DNA of 47,495 bases, from NCBI GenBank assembly GCA_949902805.1, contig CATLDI010000006.1, positions 1 to 47,495 on the forward strand, read 5' to 3'. Both the position numbers and the translations under genes were made by a program. Below the pieces are notes generated by a model that saw only the letters and a list, made by a program, of their open reading frames with translations, did no database searches and was not told the DNA's origin. Positions 8,600 through 17,686 of this stretch are shown one piece after another. The DNA is from an uncultured Clostridiaceae bacterium (lineage in GTDB: Bacteria; Bacillota; Clostridia; TANB77; CAG-508). Position 1 is the stretch's first letter. The number at the start of each line of letters is the position of its first letter.

Positions 8600-9373
8600 T
8601 TATTCTTCAACAAATAAAGCCTTAGCAATATACGGACTAACCTCAGAAATATTATACCACCCAGAACTTTTACTACTATTTTCTAGCCCATTAGGATTAG
8701 AAATATATACCATGTCATTTCCATCACTAGCAAGTAATACCATGTAATGAGAAGCGGTTGTCCAACGATTATTATTAGGTTTATTCCAAACACATATTAA
8801 GACAGGTTTATCTTTTTTTAAATGTTTTGTTATTACTTCATTTGACAAAGAAGAACTATCATATAAAAAATCAGAATTATCAACTCCAAAAGTATCACTC
8901 AAAACACTAGAAATTCTATCCCCATTTAAAACAGGGTAGTACTTTTTCCTAAGGTCTTCAGGAGTAACATTTTTACCATATCCACTTAAAATAATAGAAA
9001 TTGCAGTAATACCACAACCATCAGTTTCCATTGTATTATCCCAATATTTATTATTACTCCATGAAGAGTTGCCATTTTGCTTATATTCTTTATATATCTT
9101 ATTTTTTTCAGTAGTAAAAGTTGTAATATATCCATCTTTACCTTGAACAGTTTTTTGACCTATACCATAATAATTAGGGTTAGTATCTTGTTTTATAATA
9201 TCATAATCTGAATGAGCACAAAAAACATTATTGATATTAGTTAAATTATTTTTGACAGTAGGAAAGTTAAATTGAGTTAACGAGTAAAAGCCTAATGCAA
9301 CTATAATTAAAACAAAAATAATTCTTTTCTCATTTAAGTTTCTTTTTCTTTTTCTTTTTACTTTTTTATTCAC
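8600..9373 (-). CDS. Secreted/anchored C39-like cysteine peptidase
   Basis: The 257-residue product begins with a very basic segment (KKVKRKRKRNLNEKR) and one membrane helix (about 18-36), then an external papain-like domain. The catalytic cysteine sits in DGCGITAISIILSGYG (near residue 118) and the histidine in ASHYMVLLAS (near 210), followed by YISNPNG, the usual order of C39-type domains. C39 domains cut double-glycine leaders or other peptides. Here the fold sits outside the membrane and has no transporter domain, so a wall or peptide-degrading role is more likely. It is divergent from the VanRS-like pair at 9531, which may regulate it. Confidence 0.78.
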   Translation of the reverse strand: MNKKVKRKRKRNLNEKRIIFVLIIVALGFYSLTQFNFPTVKNNLTNINNVFCAHSDYDIIKQDTNPNYYGIGQKTVQGKDGYITTFTTEKNKIYKEYKQNGNSSWSNNKYWDNTMETDGCGITAISIILSGYGKNVTPEDLRKKYYPVLNGDRISSVLSDTFGVDNSDFLYDSSSLSNEVITKHLKKDKPVLICVWNKPNNNRWTTASHYMVLLASDGNDMVYISNPNGLENSSKSSGWYNISEVSPYIAKALFVEE

Positions 9374-9399
9374 AAAAATTCCTCCTTAAGCTTGTCTTT

Positions 9400-9405
9400 A
9401 TTATA
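9400..9405 (-). promoter_or_regulatory. -10 box of the C39 peptidase gene
   Basis: TATAAT on the reverse strand, about 27 nt upstream of the start codon. The -35 element is weak, so activation by the divergent response regulator is possible. Confidence 0.4.
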
Positions 9406-9502
9406 TAAAAATAAACTTAAAAGTGTTTTAAGAAACAATGAATAAAATCTTAAATTTTTCTTACATTTTCCTACGAACAATGAAAAAAGTAATAAGATAT
9501 GT

Positions 9503-9508
9503 TATAAT
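9503..9508 (+). promoter_or_regulatory. -10 box of the response regulator gene
   Basis: TATAAT at 9503-9508 lacks a good -35 match. It puts transcription start near 9515, downstream of the ATG at 9513, so translation must begin at the ATG at 9531. Confidence 0.5.
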
Positions 9509-9530
9509 TTAAATGAAAGGAAATAAAAAG

Positions 9531-10211
9531 ATGAATGTTTTAGTATTAGATGATGAAAAAGAGATAGCTGACTTAGTAGAGTTGTACTTAAAAAACGAAA
9601 ATTACACAATATATAAATGTTATACTTCAGAAGAAGCAATAAAATATATAAATACAGTAAAACTAGACTTTGCTATATTAGATGTAATGGTAAAAAGAAA
9701 AAATGGATTTGAAATATGCAAATATATTAGAGATAAAAACCTAACTTTCCCAATAATAATGCTTACAGCAAAAATAGAAGATAAAGATAAAATAACAGGA
9801 CTAACAATAGGTGCTGATGACTATATAACAAAACCATTTAATCCACTAGAATTAGTAGCAAGAGTAAAAGCAGCAGCCAGAAGATATACAAAATATAATG
9901 ATAAAAGTGAAGAAGAAAAAATATATATAGATGGATTAGAAATTAGCAAAGAAAAACATAAATGTTTATTATATGATAAAGAAATAATACTAACACCAAT
10001 AGAATTTGATATACTTCTATATTTAGCAAATAATAGAGGAAATGTAGTAAGTTCAGAAGAACTATTTGAAAAAGTATGGAAGGAAAAGTATTTAGATAAC
10101 AACAATACAGTGATGGTGCATATAAGAAGAATAAGAGAAAAATTAAAAGAAGATACAAGAAAGCCAAAATATATAAAAACAGTATGGGGAGTGGGATACA
10201 AAATTGAATAA
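9531..10211 (+). CDS. OmpR/PhoB-type response regulator (VanR-like)
   Basis: The 226-residue product has a receiver domain (acidic DDE near residue 7, phospho-acceptor in FAILDVMVKRK, conserved Lys in DDYITKPFNP) and a C-terminal winged helix with LTPIEFDILLYLANNRG and VWGVGYKIE. Together with the next gene it forms a two-component system of the VanRS type. The start at 9531 is chosen because AAAGGAAA lies 8 nt upstream and the -10 box at 9503 would place the earlier ATG ahead of the transcript. The end overlaps the kinase by 8 nt, so the two are translationally coupled. Confidence 0.92.
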   Translation: MNVLVLDDEKEIADLVELYLKNENYTIYKCYTSEEAIKYINTVKLDFAILDVMVKRKNGFEICKYIRDKNLTFPIIMLTAKIEDKDKITGLTIGADDYITKPFNPLELVARVKAAARRYTKYNDKSEEEKIYIDGLEISKEKHKCLLYDKEIILTPIEFDILLYLANNRGNVVSSEELFEKVWKEKYLDNNNTVMVHIRRIREKLKEDTRKPKYIKTVWGVGYKIE

Positions 10212-11289
10212 AGTAAAAGAATTTAATAGTATAAAAAATGGAATAGCACTAAAAGCAGTATTACAAATAATTCTGTATACAATTATTTGTATGTGCATAA
10301 TTGCTTTTCTAATAGATGGTGTATTTAATGATACAATAGCAGAAAATATAAATAACACAGACAGTTACATATATTATAGAGTAGTAGAACAAAAGCCGGC
10401 AATTATAGCAATAATAAGCTTATTTGTAATGATAATAGTAAGTTTTTTCGTAATAAGGAAAACTATGAATAGCATAACAATTATAACATCTGCAATTAAT
10501 GAAATAATAAAAAATCCAGAAAACAAAGTAGAATTACCAACAAGTTTAGCTATAATAGAAAATAAATTAAATAACATTAGAATAGACTTAATAAAAAGCA
10601 AAGATGAAGCAAAAGAGGCAGAAAATAAGAAAAATGACTTAATAATGTATATGGCACATGATTTAAAAACACCACTAACTTCAGTAATAGGATATTTAAG
10701 CTTATTAAATGAAGAAAAACAAATATCAAAAGAAATGCAAGAAAAATATACAAAAATAGCATTAGATAAAGCACAAAGAGTAGAAGAACTAACAAACCAA
10801 TTCTTCGAAATAACAAGATACAATTTACATGACATGCCAATAAACAAAAAGAAAATAGACTTATCATTCCTACTAGACCAATTACTAGAAGAATGTTACC
10901 CAATGCTACAAGAAAAACACTTAAGCTATAAAGCAACAAAACCAGAACATGCTTATTACATGGGAGATGGGGACAAACTAGCAAGAGCATTTGGAAACCT
11001 TATAAAAAATGCAATTAATTATAGTTATGAAAATACGATAATAGAAATAATATTAGAGCAAACTGGAGAAAAAACAAATATAATTTTCAAAAATAAAGGA
11101 GAAAAAATACCTGAATATAAATTAGAAAAAATATTCGATAAATTCTACAGAATAGACGAATCAAGGGCAAGCAACAATGGAGGAGCAGGGCTAGGACTTG
11201 CTATAACAAAGGAAATAGTAGAACTACATGGAGGAAACATATGCGTAAAAAATGAGAGGGACTATATAGAATTTAGAATAGAAATATAA
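10204..11289 (+). CDS. Sensor histidine kinase (VanS-like)
   Basis: The 361-residue kinase has two membrane helices (about 17-39 and 62-82) with a short external loop of about 22 residues, then a linker, the H-box MYMAHDLKTPLTSVIGYLS (His near 152), the N-box GNLIKNAINYS, and G-boxes FYRIDESRASNNGGAGLGLAI. MAHDLKTPLTS is typical of VanS-type kinases. It starts at TTG inside the end of the regulator gene. The divergent secreted peptidase and the downstream lipid cluster are candidate targets. The stimulus is unknown. Confidence 0.92.
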   Translation: MNKVKEFNSIKNGIALKAVLQIILYTIICMCIIAFLIDGVFNDTIAENINNTDSYIYYRVVEQKPAIIAIISLFVMIIVSFFVIRKTMNSITIITSAINEIIKNPENKVELPTSLAIIENKLNNIRIDLIKSKDEAKEAENKKNDLIMYMAHDLKTPLTSVIGYLSLLNEEKQISKEMQEKYTKIALDKAQRVEELTNQFFEITRYNLHDMPINKKKIDLSFLLDQLLEECYPMLQEKHLSYKATKPEHAYYMGDGDKLARAFGNLIKNAINYSYENTIIEIILEQTGEKTNIIFKNKGEKIPEYKLEKIFDKFYRIDESRASNNGGAGLGLAITKEIVELHGGNICVKNERDYIEFRIEI

Positions 11290-11304
11290 ATTAATTAATA
11301 AAAA

Positions 11305-11340
11305 ATGAAAAATAGACTTAAATGTCTATTTTTTATTTTT
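11305..11340 (+). terminator. Intrinsic terminator after the VanS-like kinase
   Basis: AAAAATAGAC and GTCTATTTTT form a 10-bp stem followed by further T-rich sequence. Confidence 0.75.
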
Positions 11341-11398
11341 TATTATACATTATACTGACCCCCCAGTCTAAAGACATATATATACTTGAATGCTAAAA

Positions 11399-11404
11399 TA
11401 TAAT
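11399..11404 (+). promoter_or_regulatory. -10 box of the fatty-acid cluster
   Basis: TATAAT at 11399-11404 is about 45 nt upstream of the ATG at 11450 with no good -35 element. A short ACTGACCCCCCAGT dyad at about 11353-11366 lies upstream and could be an operator. I could not match it to a FapR or FabT site. Confidence 0.4.
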
Positions 11405-11449
11405 ACAAAGAATATAAAACTATGCAAAAAATGTGAAAGAGAGAAAATT

Positions 11450-13168
11450 ATGAGTAAAAAGTTATATGAAACATTAGAAATAGCAGACTTAAAAGACATG
11501 TTAACTAAAACAACAAAACTATATAAAGATAGGCCAGCATATAAAATAAAAATATCAGAAGGAAATTATAAAACATACACACATGGGCAAGTAAGAGAAA
11601 TGGTAAATGCATTAGGAACAGCATTAATAGATATTGGTCTGCAAGGAAAAAGAATAGCAATAATTGGAGAAAATAGACTAGAATGGGAAATTGCCTATTT
11701 ATCAGTAGTATGTGGAACAGGGGTAGTGGTTCCACTAGATAAATCATTACCAGAAAATGAACTATCATTATTAATACAAAGAGCAGAAGTTGAAGCAATA
11801 TTTTACTCAAGTAAATATGAAGAAATAATAAAGAAAATAAAATATAGTACCAAAAATAAACTAAAACACTTAATTTCGATGGATAAAAATATAAGTACAC
11901 AAGGAATATATTCACAAAAAGAATTAATAGAAAAAGGCTATAAACTAATAGAAAACAATGATGCGAAATTTATAAATGCAAAAATAAATTCAGAAGAAAT
12001 GAGCATAATGCTATTTACATCAGGAACAACATCGAACTCAAAAGTAGTAGCACTTTCACATAAAAATATATGCTCAAACCTAATGGATATAGGAAGTACA
12101 TTAGATGTAAATGAAAAAGATACCATACTTTCAGTATTACCAGACCACCATGTATTTGAATGTACAGTAGGTTTTCTATTTTCACTATATAAAGGATCTC
12201 AAATTACTTTTTGTGATGGAATAAGACATATTATAGATAATTTAAAGGAATATCAAGTAACAGTAATGGCTTGTGTGCCTGGAATATATGAAAGATTATT
12301 TGCAGCAATTAGAAGAAACTTAACTAAAAAAGGAAAACTAGAAGAAATACTAGAAAAAGAAGAAAAATATAAAAATTCTACAATGGAAGAAAGAAAAAAA
12401 GCCTTCAACGAAATACATAGCATGATAGGTGGAAATGTAAAATTATTCATAAGTGGAGCAGCAGCTTTAGATAAAAAAATAGAAGAGAAATATAGGTTAC
12501 TAGGAATAAATTTAGTACAAGGATATGGGCTAACAGAAACCTCTCCAGTTATAGGAATTGGCACAAATAAAGAATATAGGTTAGGAAGTATAGGAAAGGC
12601 TTTGCCAAATGTTAAAGCAAAAGTAGTAGATACAGATAAAGAAGGCATAGGAGAGCTAATAGTAAAAGGCCCAAACATAATGTTAGGATACTACAATGAC
12701 AAGAAGGCTACAAAAGAAGCAATAAAAAATGGATGGTTTTATACAGGAGACTTAGCAAAAATAGATAAAGAGGGGTACATATTTATTAAAGGAAGAAAAA
12801 AGAGTGTAATAGTTTTAAAAAATGGAAAGAACATATTCCCAGAGGAAATGGAAAACTTAGTTAATAAAATAGAAGGAATAAAAGAATCTTTTATATTTGG
12901 AAAAATTCAGTCAGAGGATAAAGATAATGTGAAAATAAATGTCAAAATTGTATTTGATAGAAAAAGAATAGAAGATACTTACAAAGTAAAAACAGATGAA
13001 GAAATATATAATGTATTATTTGAAAAAATAAAAGAAATTAATAAAAAAATGCCACCATATAAAGCAATAAGAGGAATAATACTAACCGAAGAACCACTAA
13101 TAAAAACCTCAACTAATAAAATAAAAAGGCAGGCGAATTTAGATGCAATTAACGAATCTAAAAACTAA
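11450..13168 (+). CDS. AMP-dependent acyl-CoA/acyl-ACP synthetase heading the fab cluster
   Basis: This 572-residue adenylate-forming ligase activates fatty acids. It has the ATP loop LFTSGTTSNSKVVALS, GYGLTETSPV, GWFYTGDLAKIDKEG, GRKKSVIVLKNGKNIFPEE and a terminal IKTSTNKIKRQ lysine segment. I chose ATG 11450 rather than the in-frame ATG at 11390 because a TATAAT box at 11399 lies between them and GAGAGAAAA precedes 11450. It overlaps birA by 26 nt and begins a nearly continuous run of fatty-acid synthesis genes. As fabH is absent from the cluster, it may feed exogenous fatty acids into the pathway (inference). It resembles the ligase at 5269-7011. Confidence 0.9.
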   Translation: MSKKLYETLEIADLKDMLTKTTKLYKDRPAYKIKISEGNYKTYTHGQVREMVNALGTALIDIGLQGKRIAIIGENRLEWEIAYLSVVCGTGVVVPLDKSLPENELSLLIQRAEVEAIFYSSKYEEIIKKIKYSTKNKLKHLISMDKNISTQGIYSQKELIEKGYKLIENNDAKFINAKINSEEMSIMLFTSGTTSNSKVVALSHKNICSNLMDIGSTLDVNEKDTILSVLPDHHVFECTVGFLFSLYKGSQITFCDGIRHIIDNLKEYQVTVMACVPGIYERLFAAIRRNLTKKGKLEEILEKEEKYKNSTMEERKKAFNEIHSMIGGNVKLFISGAAALDKKIEEKYRLLGINLVQGYGLTETSPVIGIGTNKEYRLGSIGKALPNVKAKVVDTDKEGIGELIVKGPNIMLGYYNDKKATKEAIKNGWFYTGDLAKIDKEGYIFIKGRKKSVIVLKNGKNIFPEEMENLVNKIEGIKESFIFGKIQSEDKDNVKINVKIVFDRKRIEDTYKVKTDEEIYNVLFEKIKEINKKMPPYKAIRGIILTEEPLIKTSTNKIKRQANLDAINESKN

Positions 13169-13719
13169 TATATTAGGAAAAAACTTTATTTACTATGAGC
13201 AAATAGACTCAACGCAAGAAGAAATATGGAGATTAATAAAAGCCAAAAATATAAAAAATGGAAGCTTGGTTATGTCAGAATTACAAACAAAAGGAAAAGG
13301 AACACACGGAAGGATATGGCATACAGACGAAAAAGGCAACATTGCCTTCTCATTCTATTTAGAAATGAATTGCAATATACAAGAAATAAATAATTTAACA
13401 ATTGAAATAGCACGGAATAATAATAGATATTTTCAAAGACATTTATAAAATAGAGTTAAATATAAAAGAGCCAAATGATATTGTATACAAAGGAAAGAAA
13501 ATAGGTGGAATACTAACACAAAGTAAAACGAGTGGTGAAAAACTAAAATATATAGTAGTTGGAATAGGAATAAATACAAATAAGGAAAAATTTTCAAGAG
13601 ATATTGAAAATATAGCAACATCAACAAAGAAAGAATTTGGAGTTATAGTAGGTGGAAAAGAATTCATTGGCGAATTTTGCAATCGTTTTGAAGCATTAAT
13701 AGGAGGAAAAACAAAATGA
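13143..13719 (+). CDS. birA: Biotin--protein ligase, catalytic type; needs a +1 shift at CGG
   Basis: This enzyme attaches biotin to the lysine of AccB. The sequence has the DSTQEE motif, GKGTHGRIWHT (the GRGRRGR-like biotinyl-AMP loop), KEPNDIVYKGKKIGGIL (KWPND family motif) and VVGIGINTN. It lacks the N-terminal DNA-binding domain, so it is a non-regulatory ligase. The reading frame from 13143 hits CGG at 13413-13415 and would stop at 13448. Skipping the C restores the rest of the ligase to a TGA at 13717-13719, giving 191 residues. That stop overlaps the fabD start as ATGA, so the downstream frame is still used for coupling. A plain pseudogene is the alternative, but the restored half shows no other damage. 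Confidence 0.85.
13413..13415 (+). other. In-frame CGG / +1 shift site 1 (birA)
   Basis: The zero frame reads ATA GCA CGG AAT. Dropping the C gives ATA GCA GGA ATA and a glycine, after which the ligase continues. The unshifted frame ends 11 codons later. Confidence 0.85.
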
Positions 13720-14669
13720 AAATAGGATTTTTATTTCCAGGTCAAGGAAGCCAAAAAGTTGGTATGGGAAAAGATTTGTATGAAACTTATGAAGAAGTAA
13801 GAAAAGTATATGACAAAGTTTCAAAAATAACAGGCATTAATATAAAAGAAATATCTTTTGAAGGACCAGAAGAAATATTAAACGAAACCAAAAATACACA
13901 ACTAGCAATACTAACACACAGTTTGGCAATATTAGAATTATTACATAAAAATGGAATAACAGCTCAAATGTCAGCAGGTTTAAGTTTAGGAGAGTATACA
14001 GCATTAATAGAAGCAAAAGCAATTTCTTTTGAAGAAGGAGTTAAGCTTGTACAAAAAAGAGGAGAAATAATGCAGAATTTAACTCCAGAAGGAAATTGGA
14101 AAATGGCAGCAATTATGGGGCTAGAAAGTAAAGAAGTAGAAGAAGCATGTGGCAAGGTACAAAGTGGCTTTGTGGTACCTGCAAATTATAATACAGTAGG
14201 TCAAATTGTAATATCAGGAGAAGAAGAAGCGGTAAAAGAAGCAGGAAATATAGCACAAGAATTAGGAGCAAAAAAAGTAATGTTTTTAAATACAGCTGGA
14301 CCATTCCACACAGAAAAACTATCGAAATGTTCAGAAGCATTAAAAGAAGAGTTAGATAAAGTAACAATAAATACAAAAACAAATACAAAAGTAATAAAAA
14401 ATATAGACGGAAAACCATACCAAGGAATAGACGACATCAGAACTATATTAGCCAAACACATAATAAACCCAGTAAGGTTTGATAAAGTATTACAAACAAT
14501 GTTAGAAAATGGAATAGACACATTCATAGAAATAGGTACAGGAAAAACACTATCAGGTTTCATAAAAAGAATGACCCCACCAAACAACATAAACATTATA
14601 AACATAAACGACACAACAACCTTAGAAAAGACAATGGAAAGATTTGGGACGCGTCCAAATCTTTCCTAA
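13716..14669 (+). CDS. fabD: Malonyl-CoA:ACP transacylase
   Basis: FabD moves malonyl from CoA to ACP. The 317-residue product begins with FPGQGSQKVGMGKDLY and has the nucleophile elbow AGLSLGEYTAL, where Leu replaces the common His before the catalytic Ser (family variant), plus the catalytic histidine in AGPFHTEKLS near residue 200 and a C-terminal IGTGKTLSGF. The start overlaps birA by ATGA. The last ten residues (ERFGTRPNLS) are encoded by a copy of palindromic repeat C (14637-14668), which is not part of the family and also supplies the stop codon. Confidence 0.95.
   Translation: MKIGFLFPGQGSQKVGMGKDLYETYEEVRKVYDKVSKITGINIKEISFEGPEEILNETKNTQLAILTHSLAILELLHKNGITAQMSAGLSLGEYTALIEAKAISFEEGVKLVQKRGEIMQNLTPEGNWKMAAIMGLESKEVEEACGKVQSGFVVPANYNTVGQIVISGEEEAVKEAGNIAQELGAKKVMFLNTAGPFHTEKLSKCSEALKEELDKVTINTKTNTKVIKNIDGKPYQGIDDIRTILAKHIINPVRFDKVLQTMLENGIDTFIEIGTGKTLSGFIKRMTPPNNINIININDTTTLEKTMERFGTRPNLS
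14637..14668. repeat. Repeat C palindrome inside the 3' end of fabD
   Basis: GGAAAGATTTGGGACGCG faces CGTCCAAATCTTTCC as a near-perfect palindrome of about 31 bp. It matches the core of the large inverted repeat at 4564-4703 and encodes the FabD C-terminus. Confidence 0.75.
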
Positions 14670-14688
14670 GAAAATGAAAAAAATAGCA

Positions 14689-14787
14689 TTGGGGACGGTT
14701 CGTAATCGGAAACAAGATAGAGTAGGACAACAAGTAAAAGAATGAAATAATTTGCCTAGATTAGGAACTGTCCACAATGCGGAAACC
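14689..14787. repeat. Repeat B, copy 1
   Basis: A roughly 99-bp element whose ends, TTGGGGACGGTTCGTAATC and GATTAGGAACTGTCC(A)CAA-like, are imperfect inverted repeats. Other near-full copies are at 17588-17686 and 32774-32872, with fragments at 26610-26640, 34897-34940 and 42663-42705. All are intergenic. Confidence 0.85.
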
Positions 14788-14856
14788 CAAGGTGTAAAAC
14801 AAATCCGACTTCTGACTTCCGACATCTAAACCAAAAAAGAAAGGAAAAGATAAAAA

Positions 14857-15591
14857 ATGAAAAAAATAGCATTTATAACAGGTGCAACCAGAGGAATAGG
14901 CAAACAAATAGCAATAACACTTGCAGAAGCAGGTTATGATATAGCAATAAACTATAGAAAAGAAAATGAAGAACTAAAAAACACAAAACAGGAAATAGAA
15001 CAAACAGGAGCAAAATGCTTAAGCCTTCAAGGCGATGTATCAAACTATGATGACTGTGAAAGAATTGCAAAACAAATAATAGAAGAATATGAAAAGATAG
15101 ACGTACTAGTAAATAATGCAGGTATCATAAAAGATACATTATTAATGAGAATGAAAAAAGAAGATTTTGAAGATGTAATAAACGTAAATTTAGTAGGAAC
15201 ATTTAACATGACAAAAAATGTCATACCATATATGATGAAAAATCGTAGAGGAAGAATTATAAATATATCTTCAGTAGTAGGAGTAAGTGGAAACGCAGGT
15301 CAAGCAAACTACGCAGCCTCAAAAGCAGGAATAATAGGCTTTACAAAAAGCTTGGCAAAAGAAGTAGGCTCAAGAAACATACTAGTAAATAGCATAGCAC
15401 CAGGCTTTATAGAAACAGCAATGACAGATGTATTAAAAGAAGAAATAAAAGAAGAAATAGCAAAAACAATACCACTAAAAAGAATGGGAAAAGCACAAGA
15501 CGTAGCAAACGTAGTAAAATTCCTAGCCTCAGAAGAAAGCTCATACATAACAGGGCAAGTTATTCATGTAGATGGTGGGATGTTAATGTAA
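14857..15591 (+). CDS. fabG: 3-oxoacyl-ACP reductase
   Basis: FabG reduces 3-ketoacyl-ACP with NADPH. The 244-residue short-chain dehydrogenase has TGATRGIGKQIA (nucleotide binding), LVNNAGI, the catalytic Ser in NISSVVG, the Tyr-Lys pair in YAASKAG, and the C-terminal YITGQVIHVDGGM. Length matches the family exactly. AAGAAAGGAAAAG precedes the start. Downstream the cluster is interrupted by a reverse-strand gene before fabF. Confidence 0.96.
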   Translation: MKKIAFITGATRGIGKQIAITLAEAGYDIAINYRKENEELKNTKQEIEQTGAKCLSLQGDVSNYDDCERIAKQIIEEYEKIDVLVNNAGIIKDTLLMRMKKEDFEDVINVNLVGTFNMTKNVIPYMMKNRRGRIINISSVVGVSGNAGQANYAASKAGIIGFTKSLAKEVGSRNILVNSIAPGFIETAMTDVLKEEIKEEIAKTIPLKRMGKAQDVANVVKFLASEESSYITGQVIHVDGGMLM

Positions 15592-15632
15592 AAAAAGCCT
15601 TTACCTCTCATAAGAAAGATAAAGGACTTCAA
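15591..15632 (-). terminator. Reverse-strand terminator of the inserted small gene
   Basis: Read on the reverse strand, GTCCTTTA and TAAAGGC form a stem followed by TTTTTT. On the forward strand it directly abuts the fabG stop. Confidence 0.6.
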
Positions 15633-15739
15633 TTAAAGTTATTTTAATAATGAAATATCATAGGCATAAGCACTTGCATAGCAATTATAGATACTTAAAG
15701 AATGAACATGTGAAACAGTGGTAACTTTATATATAGTTG

Positions 15740-16006
15740 CTAAATCTTAAATACTGCTTGTAATGTACATAAAAGCCAATCTGTATCATAAGAATCAGAA
15801 AGTTTAATAGAAAATTTATTAGGAATATTACCATCGTACATAAAATAAGTAGCCACTAACCGAGAAAGTATTTCTACTTTGGCATCTTTATAAGGATTAA
15901 AAGTATCAACATCATAACCAGGACCATAAATGTCTGTTCCTAATTCAATTGCAGCCTGACAGTACCGACGCTTAATAGCAAGAGCTTTTTCAAAGAAATT
16001 ATTCAT
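15740..16006 (-). CDS. Small accessory protein inserted between fabG and fabF
   Basis: I do not recognise this 88-residue product. It has no signal or membrane segment, is mildly hydrophilic, and runs from MNNFFEKALAIKRRYC to DWLLCTLQAVFKI. It is on the opposite strand to the fab cluster, with its own TAGGAGGT ribosome site (the same AGGAGGTATTCAT leader as the gene at 20968-21273) and its own terminator. Codon use differs from the neighbours: two in-frame CGG codons (reverse strand, starting at 15967 and 15862) and a CGT are read as arginine without a frame break. That contrasts with the core genes and suggests recent transfer. Confidence 0.6.
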   Translation of the reverse strand: MNNFFEKALAIKRRYCQAAIELGTDIYGPGYDVDTFNPYKDAKVEILSRLVATYFMYDGNIPNKFSIKLSDSYDTDWLLCTLQAVFKI

Positions 16007-16099
16007 ATGAATACCTCCTAATGATATGTTTAAAGTTAATAAAATTATGTTAATATAACAACATAGAATAAGAGTAAAATCAATAGAAAGGATAAAAAA

Positions 16100-17338
16100 A
16101 TGGAAAAAAGAGTTGTAATAACAGGACTTGGAGCAATAACTCCAATAGGAAAAGATGTTAAAGAAACTTGGGAAGGAATAAAAAACAAAAAATGTGGAAT
16201 AGATAATATTTCTTCATTTGATACTACTAATTTTAAAACAAAATTAGCAGCAGAAGTAAAAGACTATAACCCACTAGAATATTTTGAGACAAAACAAGCA
16301 AAAAGGTTAGATAAATCTTCACAATTTGCAATAATAGCAGCAAGAGAAGCTGTAAAAGACAGTGGAATAAATATTGAAAATACAGACTTTGAAAGAGTAG
16401 GTACATATGTAAGCTCAGGAATAGGAGGGCTTAAAACAATACAAGAACAATGTGAAGTAAATACAATAAAAGGAAATAACAGAGTATCACCAATGTTTAT
16501 ACCAATGTCAATTGCAAATATGCCAGCAGGAAACATAGCAATAGAATTTGGCTTTAAAGGAGAATCAATGGCAATAGTAACAGCATGTAGTTCTTCAACA
16601 CAAGCAATAGGAGAAGCATATAAAACAATAAAAATAGGAGCAGAAGATGTAATAATAGCAGGAGGATCAGAAGCCTCAATATGTGAAGTAGGAATTGCAG
16701 GATTTGAAAACATGAAAGCACTATCAAATGCCACCGATAAAAATAGAGCAAGCATACCATTTGACAAAGAAAGAAATGGCTTTGTAATGGGAGAAGGAGC
16801 AGGAATATTAGTATTAGAAGAATTAGAACACGCAAAAAAAAGAAAAGCAAAAATATATGGCGAACTTATAGGATTCGGCTCTAGCACAGACGCTTACCAC
16901 ATAACCTCACCAGCCCCAAATGGAGAAGGTGGAGCAAAAGCAATGACAAGAGCAATGGAAGACGCTAATATAAAGCCAGAAGACGTAGACTATATAAATG
17001 CACACGGAACCTCAACACACTTAAACGATTCGATAGAAACAAAAGCAATAAAAAAAGCATTAGGAGAAGCAAGTAGCACAGTAATGGTAAGCTCAACCAA
17101 AGGAAATGTAGGGCACCTACTAGGAGCAGCTGGAGGAATAGAAGCAGTAATATGTATAAAAGCAATAAAAGAAAAACTAGTACCCCCAACAATAAACTAT
17201 AAAGAAAAAGACGAAGAATGCGACCTAGACATTATACCAAACGAACCACGAAACCAAGAAATAAAAGTAGCAATGTCAAACTCACTAGGCTTTGGAGGCC
17301 ACAACAGCACCATAATATTCAAAAAATACGAAGAATAA
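16100..17338 (+). CDS. fabF: 3-oxoacyl-ACP synthase II
   Basis: FabF condenses malonyl-ACP with acyl-ACP in chain elongation. The 412-residue product has the Cys-His-His active site: ACSSSTQAIGEAY (Cys near 163), NAHGTSTHLND (His near 303) and GNVGHLLGAAGG (His near 340). GVAMSNSLGFGGHN-type C-terminal sequence is also present. Length is standard. AGAAAGGATAAAAAA precedes the ATG. No FabH-type initiating synthase is in the window. Confidence 0.97.
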   Translation: MEKRVVITGLGAITPIGKDVKETWEGIKNKKCGIDNISSFDTTNFKTKLAAEVKDYNPLEYFETKQAKRLDKSSQFAIIAAREAVKDSGINIENTDFERVGTYVSSGIGGLKTIQEQCEVNTIKGNNRVSPMFIPMSIANMPAGNIAIEFGFKGESMAIVTACSSSTQAIGEAYKTIKIGAEDVIIAGGSEASICEVGIAGFENMKALSNATDKNRASIPFDKERNGFVMGEGAGILVLEELEHAKKRKAKIYGELIGFGSSTDAYHITSPAPNGEGGAKAMTRAMEDANIKPEDVDYINAHGTSTHLNDSIETKAIKKALGEASSTVMVSSTKGNVGHLLGAAGGIEAVICIKAIKEKLVPPTINYKEKDEECDLDIIPNEPRNQEIKVAMSNSLGFGGHNSTIIFKKYEE

Positions 17339-17355
17339 TAAAGATATAAAATAGC

Positions 17356-17488
17356 CCACCTTATGCATTTATATATATTAAAATAAAAATCGAACCCTCC
17401 AAGACAAGGGGTATTCCCCCGCCTCAAAGGGCTGTCGGGCTTCAATTTTGATTTTAATATATATAAACACATAAGGTTACTCTACAAA
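17356..17488. repeat. MITE-like repeat A, copy 2
   Basis: A 133-bp copy with near-perfect inverted ends CCACCTTATGCATTTATA and TATATAAACACATAAGGT. The centre differs from copy 1. Confidence 0.85.
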
Positions 17489-17529
17489 GATTAATTACTA
17501 CTATTCCTATATATAGTAGTAAACTAAAT

Positions 17530-17555
17530 TGTAGGGGTCGCACTCTGGGCGACCA
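17530..17555. repeat. Short palindromic repeat E
   Basis: GTAGGGGTCGC and GGGCGACC flank a few bases, matching the element after rnr. Confidence 0.5.
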
Positions 17556-17587
17556 AAGAAATAGCAGAAACAGGCAGAAAAGTAGCT

Positions 17588-17686
17588 TTGGGGACGGTTC
17601 GTAATCGGAAACAAGATAGAGAAGAACCACAAGTAAAAAAATAAAATAATCTGGCTAGATTAGGAACTGTCCCCAATGCGGAAGCC
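17588..17686. repeat. Repeat B, copy 2
   Basis: TTGGGGACGGTTCGTAATC start and GATTAGGAACTGTCCCCAA end, with a short CGGAAAC/CGGAAGCC tail, nearly identical to copies 1 and 3. Confidence 0.85.

Noticed and set aside
11390..11449. Longer start for the second acyl-CoA synthetase
   Set aside because: A TATAAT box lies inside the extension and a better ribosome site precedes 11450.
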